Positions 51,706-52,427 of a stretch of 52,427 nt of DNA are shown here, piece after piece. A program made the translations under genes and the position numbers. Source of the stretch: Thermoanaerobaculia bacterium (GTDB taxonomy: Bacteria > Acidobacteriota > Thermoanaerobaculia > Multivoradales > J023). Position 1 is the first letter of the stretch. Each line of letters starts with the position of its first letter. Below the pieces are notes generated by a model. It was not told the DNA's origin, ran no database searches, and worked only from the letters and a program-made list of their open reading frames with translations. The DNA lies in NCBI GenBank assembly GCA_028066595.1, contig JALCBJ010000024.1, positions 31,032 through 83,458 on the forward strand. The letters are read 5' to 3'.

Positions 51706-52427
51706 GTGACGTATCGGCTCTCTTTTCCCACGTCCGATGTTCTTCGATCCGCTCCTAGCAGCCCGTGGTGCAAGTCGTGTGCGGCCGCGCGCCAGGGATC
51801 TGCGGTCGGAGACAAGGCGGTCCGAGGACTGCGATGCGGGTCATCGAGGACGAGGACCAACGCTGTATTCGGCCGCAAACCCCTGGCGCCCAATGGGTTC
51901 CGGCGGCTTGGGCCCGACTCCAGCGTTGCGCCTCCTCGACGATGGCTCGCATCGCCTGCGTCGACGCGCCTTGAATTCGGGCCCAAGGCGCTAGGAACGT
52001 GGCTCGCACGATTTGCACCACGGGCTGCTAGCATTCGTACCTTCTTCGCGATCGCCTTGGGAGGTTTCTTGCTATCCAGTGCCGCCTTCGCGGCGGATGG
52101 GATATCCAAACGAAATCCCCAAGATGCGAACGGCTGGACGGATCTGACGCCGAGTCCCGATTCGCGGCTGATCTACGTCAGCTCGTCGACCGGCAATGAC
52201 AACAACGACGGCCTGTCTCCGGGTTCCCCGAAGGAGACCGTCGCCTCCGCCCGCGCTTTGTTGCGCCACGGCTTCCCGGATTGGTTGCTGCTGAGGAAAG
52301 GCGACATCTTCGACGAGGGGCTCGGTCACATCAGAACGTCGGGACGCTCGTGGACCGAGCCACAGGTCTGGACTAGCTACGGAGGCGGAAGCACCCGACC
52401 GCTGCTGAGAACCGGCACGTCGAACGG
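51706..52427 (+). CDS. Secreted beta-helix protein, 5' part, with in-frame palindromic insertion; 3' end cut by the window
   Basis: Open from GTG 51706 (AAAGGAG at 51694-51700, spaced 5) to the window end, with no stop. The first 17 codons encode MTYRLSFPTSDVLRSAP, then codons about 18-108 cross the palindromic element, then comes a signal-peptide core RTFFAIALGGFLLSSAAFAA and a mature part with LIYVSSSTGNDNNDGLSPGS, typical of DUF1565/pectate-lyase-like right-handed beta-helix proteins. Deleting the element with one CTAG gives a standard 40-residue signal region in the same frame. With the element the signal core is about 110 residues from the start, so export may be impaired. A TTG near 52072 after GGGAGG could give a shorter form. 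Confidence 0.7.
   Translation, partial: MTYRLSFPTSDVLRSAPSSPWCKSCAAARQGSAVGDKAVRGLRCGSSRTRTNAVFGRKPLAPNGFRRLGPDSSVAPPRRWLASPASTRLEFGPKALGTWLARFAPRAASIRTFFAIALGGFLLSSAAFAADGISKRNPQDANGWTDLTPSPDSRLIYVSSSTGNDNNDGLSPGSPKETVASARALLRHGFPDWLLLRKGDIFDEGLGHIRTSGRSWTEPQVWTSYGGGSTRPLLRTGTSN
51755..52031. mobile_element. CTAG-flanked 269-bp palindromic element
   Basis: Element 51759-52027 with CTAG at 51755-51758 and 52028-52031. The ends are inverted repeats: CAGCCCGTGGTGCAA plus RTCGTG, 20 of 21 bases matching (51759-51779 against 52007-52027). The inner part 51831-51865 matches the complement of 51921-51955 at 28 of 35 positions, with exactly the same centre of symmetry (51893), so there is no net indel between the arms. 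Both strands stay open in several frames across it. No transposase; no second copy in the window. It resembles in style the Rickettsia palindromic elements that insert in frame. Confidence 0.72.

Noticed and set aside
51684..52109. 141-codon minus frame across the large palindrome
   Set aside because: It is the reverse reading of the element and the signal-peptide region. The palindrome makes both strands open in several frames, so it is not evidence of a gene.
1..52427. CRISPR arrays, rRNA genes, riboswitches
   Set aside because: I saw no regularly spaced repeats, rRNA sequence or recognisable riboswitch core, including upstream of the thiE-like gene.

Overview
The window reads as an ordinary, densely coded stretch of a GC-rich, Gram-negative bacterial chromosome. 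Two secreted-protein signatures point towards Acidobacteriota (Thermoanaerobaculia-like): a duplicated C-terminal domain in a 1028-residue secreted protein (16327-19413), and a C-terminal DGFESG-type tail on a beta-helix protein (2923-4524). This placement is from memory of such proteins, not from a search. There is no prophage, CRISPR array or complete insertion sequence. I see one tRNA gene, tRNA-Gly(CCC) at 41468-41543.

Layout. 1-2713: 3' part of pbpC and a small membrane protein. 2923-7770: secreted beta-helix protein, ankyrin-repeat protein, half-size EamA protein, DUF2071-like protein. 7984-12148: an isopropylmalate-dehydrogenase-like and isopropylmalate-synthase-like pair, a Xer recombinase and a lytic transglycosylase in one direction. 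12167-19413: queD, a fatty-acid desaturase, a cytochrome c, a ferritin-like (DUF455) plus ATP-grasp-like pair, and the large beta-propeller-like secreted protein. 19637-24441: hotdog thioesterase, DinB protein, WYL regulator, small anchored protein, PBP1A. 24602-30413: dodecin, uvrB, uvrC and a DUF4388/J-like/TPR protein. 30491-36093 (minus): smc, fxsA, a YbdK-type carboxylate-amine ligase. 36365-40775: uppS, nudC, an M20 peptidase (minus), a GYF/TIGR00266 protein. 40861-43643: a hypothetical, the tRNA, bactofilin, ald. 43723-46375 (minus): a tightly overlapping operon of a small membrane protein, thiE-like, a 64-codon acpS-like mini-gene, lspA and an rluD-like gene. 46568-48386: cNMP/TPR protein, def, yraN. 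48475-51381: fatty acyl-AMP ligase, acyl carrier protein and LpxL-like acyltransferase. 51421-52427: a possible small gene and the 5' part of another secreted beta-helix protein.

The genes are mostly housekeeping: cell wall (pbpC, PBP1A, lytic transglycosylase, uppS), DNA repair and segregation (uvrBC, smc, xer), protein maturation (def, lspA), and lipid chemistry (desaturase; acyl-AMP ligase/ACP/acyltransferase).

The most unusual signal is a 269-bp near-perfect-symmetry palindrome at 51759-52027, flanked on both sides by CTAG. It sits in frame inside the signal-peptide region of the last gene. Removing it with one CTAG (273 bp, 91 codons) restores a normal signal peptide without changing the frame. 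A second, unrelated palindromic element (38148-38304), also flanked by CTAG, lies between the convergent nudC and M20 peptidase genes and supplies the peptidase stop codon. Other points worth a second look are the mini-acpS gene locked between 4-nt overlaps, a CTG start for the rluD-like gene, a possible frameshift at the start of the cytochrome c gene, and the ferritin-like/ATP-grasp pair.
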